64,000 bases of DNA. Source: JAGVSZ01 sp035456405. Lineage in GTDB: Bacteria > Pseudomonadota > Gammaproteobacteria > Burkholderiales > SG8-39. Positions 63,263 through 64,000 of this stretch are shown here, in pieces (positions within the stretch are counted from its first letter, which is position 1; every line of letters starts with the position of its first letter). The stretch is from assembly GCA_035456405.1 (NCBI GenBank), contig DATIDG010000075.1, positions 1 through 64,000 of the forward strand, read 5' to 3'. Both the position numbers and the translations under genes were made by a program. Under the pieces are notes generated by a model. The model saw only the letters and a list, made by a program, of their open reading frames with translations. It was not told where the DNA came from and searched no databases.

Positions 63263-64000
63263 TCAAGGCTCGAGAATGACGAAGTACCGCTCCACCAGCC
63301 ACGGGTCATCGAAGTGGCGCCGGCCGACGAACGCCGTCGCGTGCCGGCCCCACTGCCGCATGGCGCCCGGCTCGCGAACGCCCATCGGCCAGAAGAGCCA
63401 CCGCTCGCCGCGCTCGGTGCCCGGCACGATCCCGTCCGGCCGGAACAGGCTGTGCCCGGCGCCGTCGGGCCCGGGAATCGAGCGCAGCGTCTCGTCCGCA
63501 GCGAGCCCGTAGCGGCGCGCACCTGCCGGATCGCGGCCGGCGACGGTCACCCGCTCGAGGTAGTGCGTGCGTGACGCCACGCGCAGCACGAGGCGGTCCG
63601 GCGGCGCGGCCGCGGGCAGACGCTGCGGCACGAATGCCGTCTCCTCGATCGTGTAGGGCTGGCGCCGGAGTGCGGCGCGCGGCGTCGGAAAGAACATGTG
63701 ATAGCAGCCGCAGTTGTGCATGCTGTCAAAAAGCACCGGATATCCGTCGATCCCGAGGGTCACCCGCCAGGTCACGCCGTCGAGCGAACCGCCCAGCGGG
63801 TCGAGCGCGGAGGTTCTCGGCCGCGCCGGAAACCAGAAGCTGTACACCAGTTGCAGCAGGACGCGGTCGCCGACGCGCGCGTGCGCGACGCGCGTGAACG
63901 CCACCGGCCGCGCCACGTCGACGGTCGGCACCCGGTCGGCGCCGATCACCGGATACCCGATGCGGTCGTCGGCATCCGCCACGTCCACTTCGAGCACCGG
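63263..64000 (-). CDS. conserved hypothetical protein, 5' end outside the window
   Basis: The last 245 or so codons of a gene that begins beyond the window. It is soluble and beta-rich, with FPARPRTSALDPLGGSLDGV, MHNCGCYHMFFPTP and the LFRPDGIVPGTERGERWLFW segment followed by PMGVREPGAMRQWG. The Cys pair is unusual. It could be a secreted or periplasmic protein, but the start is not visible. I do not recognise a family. It precedes the EEP gene by about 35 bases on the same strand. Confidence 0.7.
   Translation of the reverse strand, partial: PVLEVDVADADDRIGYPVIGADRVPTVDVARPVAFTRVAHARVGDRVLLQLVYSFWFPARPRTSALDPLGGSLDGVTWRVTLGIDGYPVLFDSMHNCGCYHMFFPTPRAALRRQPYTIEETAFVPQRLPAAAPPDRLVLRVASRTHYLERVTVAGRDPAGARRYGLAADETLRSIPGPDGAGHSLFRPDGIVPGTERGERWLFWPMGVREPGAMRQWGRHATAFVGRRHFDDPWLVERYFVILEP

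Overview
The window is very GC-rich chromosomal DNA with dense gene packing and many 4-8 base start/stop overlaps. The protein families (SRAP, MliC-type lipoprotein, YbhO/YbhP-like pair, GH100-like hydrolase, TreS-maltokinase, GlgE) suggest a betaproteobacterium, probably Burkholderiales-like. This is inference from gene content; no rRNA or tRNA was seen.

Layout. 1-6.4 kb: the end of a GDP-fucose synthase gene, an SRAP protease/DNA-crosslink gene with a small partner, an unrecognised 309-residue protein, a four-gene minus-strand run (monooxygenase, lipoprotein, DUF1272, solute-binding fold), and an M23 peptidase. 6.5-11.1 kb: an accessory scar. It holds a decayed IS91-type element (a tyrosine recombinase lacking its catalytic Tyr and a frameshifted transposase), the tail of a molybdenum-hydroxylase FAD subunit, an orphan lipoprotein, TfoX, a BLUF photosensor, and a decayed integrase against the 5' end of dusA. 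11-15 kb: dusA, a GNAT acetyltransferase, an MliC-like lipoprotein and a DMT transporter.

15-44 kb: a 29-kb minus-strand block for trehalose and alpha-glucan metabolism. In transcription order: glgB, glgE, treS (with maltokinase), an MscS-like TM protein, glgC, a K+/H+-type antiporter, a carboxylate-amine ligase, a gamma-glutamyl hydrolase, a four-gene sugar ABC transporter, glgX, treZ, a MalQ-TreY fusion, MscS, and a GH100-like hydrolase. TreS plus maltokinase feed maltose-1-phosphate to GlgE and GlgB to build glucan. GlgX debranches it, and MalQ, TreY and TreZ return it to trehalose. Channels and an antiporter within the block suggest a coordinated osmotic-stress locus. No glycogen synthase gene (glgA) lies in the window.

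44-64 kb: a CoA-transferase pair divergent from a carboxymuconolactone decarboxylase and thioesterase, sharing a perfect 23-bp palindrome with back-to-back -10 boxes; a PHB-depolymerase-like protein; an aldehyde dehydrogenase; a LysR regulator facing three small secreted-protein genes, two of them a tandem duplication; an FHA/PP2C/Ser-Thr kinase module; an IlvD/Edd dehydratase; a MaoC-MaoC-ComB operon; and a ClsB/EEP pair.

The best candidates for something new are the MalQ-TreY fusion inside the osmotic locus, the tandem 60-residue secreted peptides next to the LysR gene, the divergent palindromic operator, and the layered mobile-element scar upstream of dusA.
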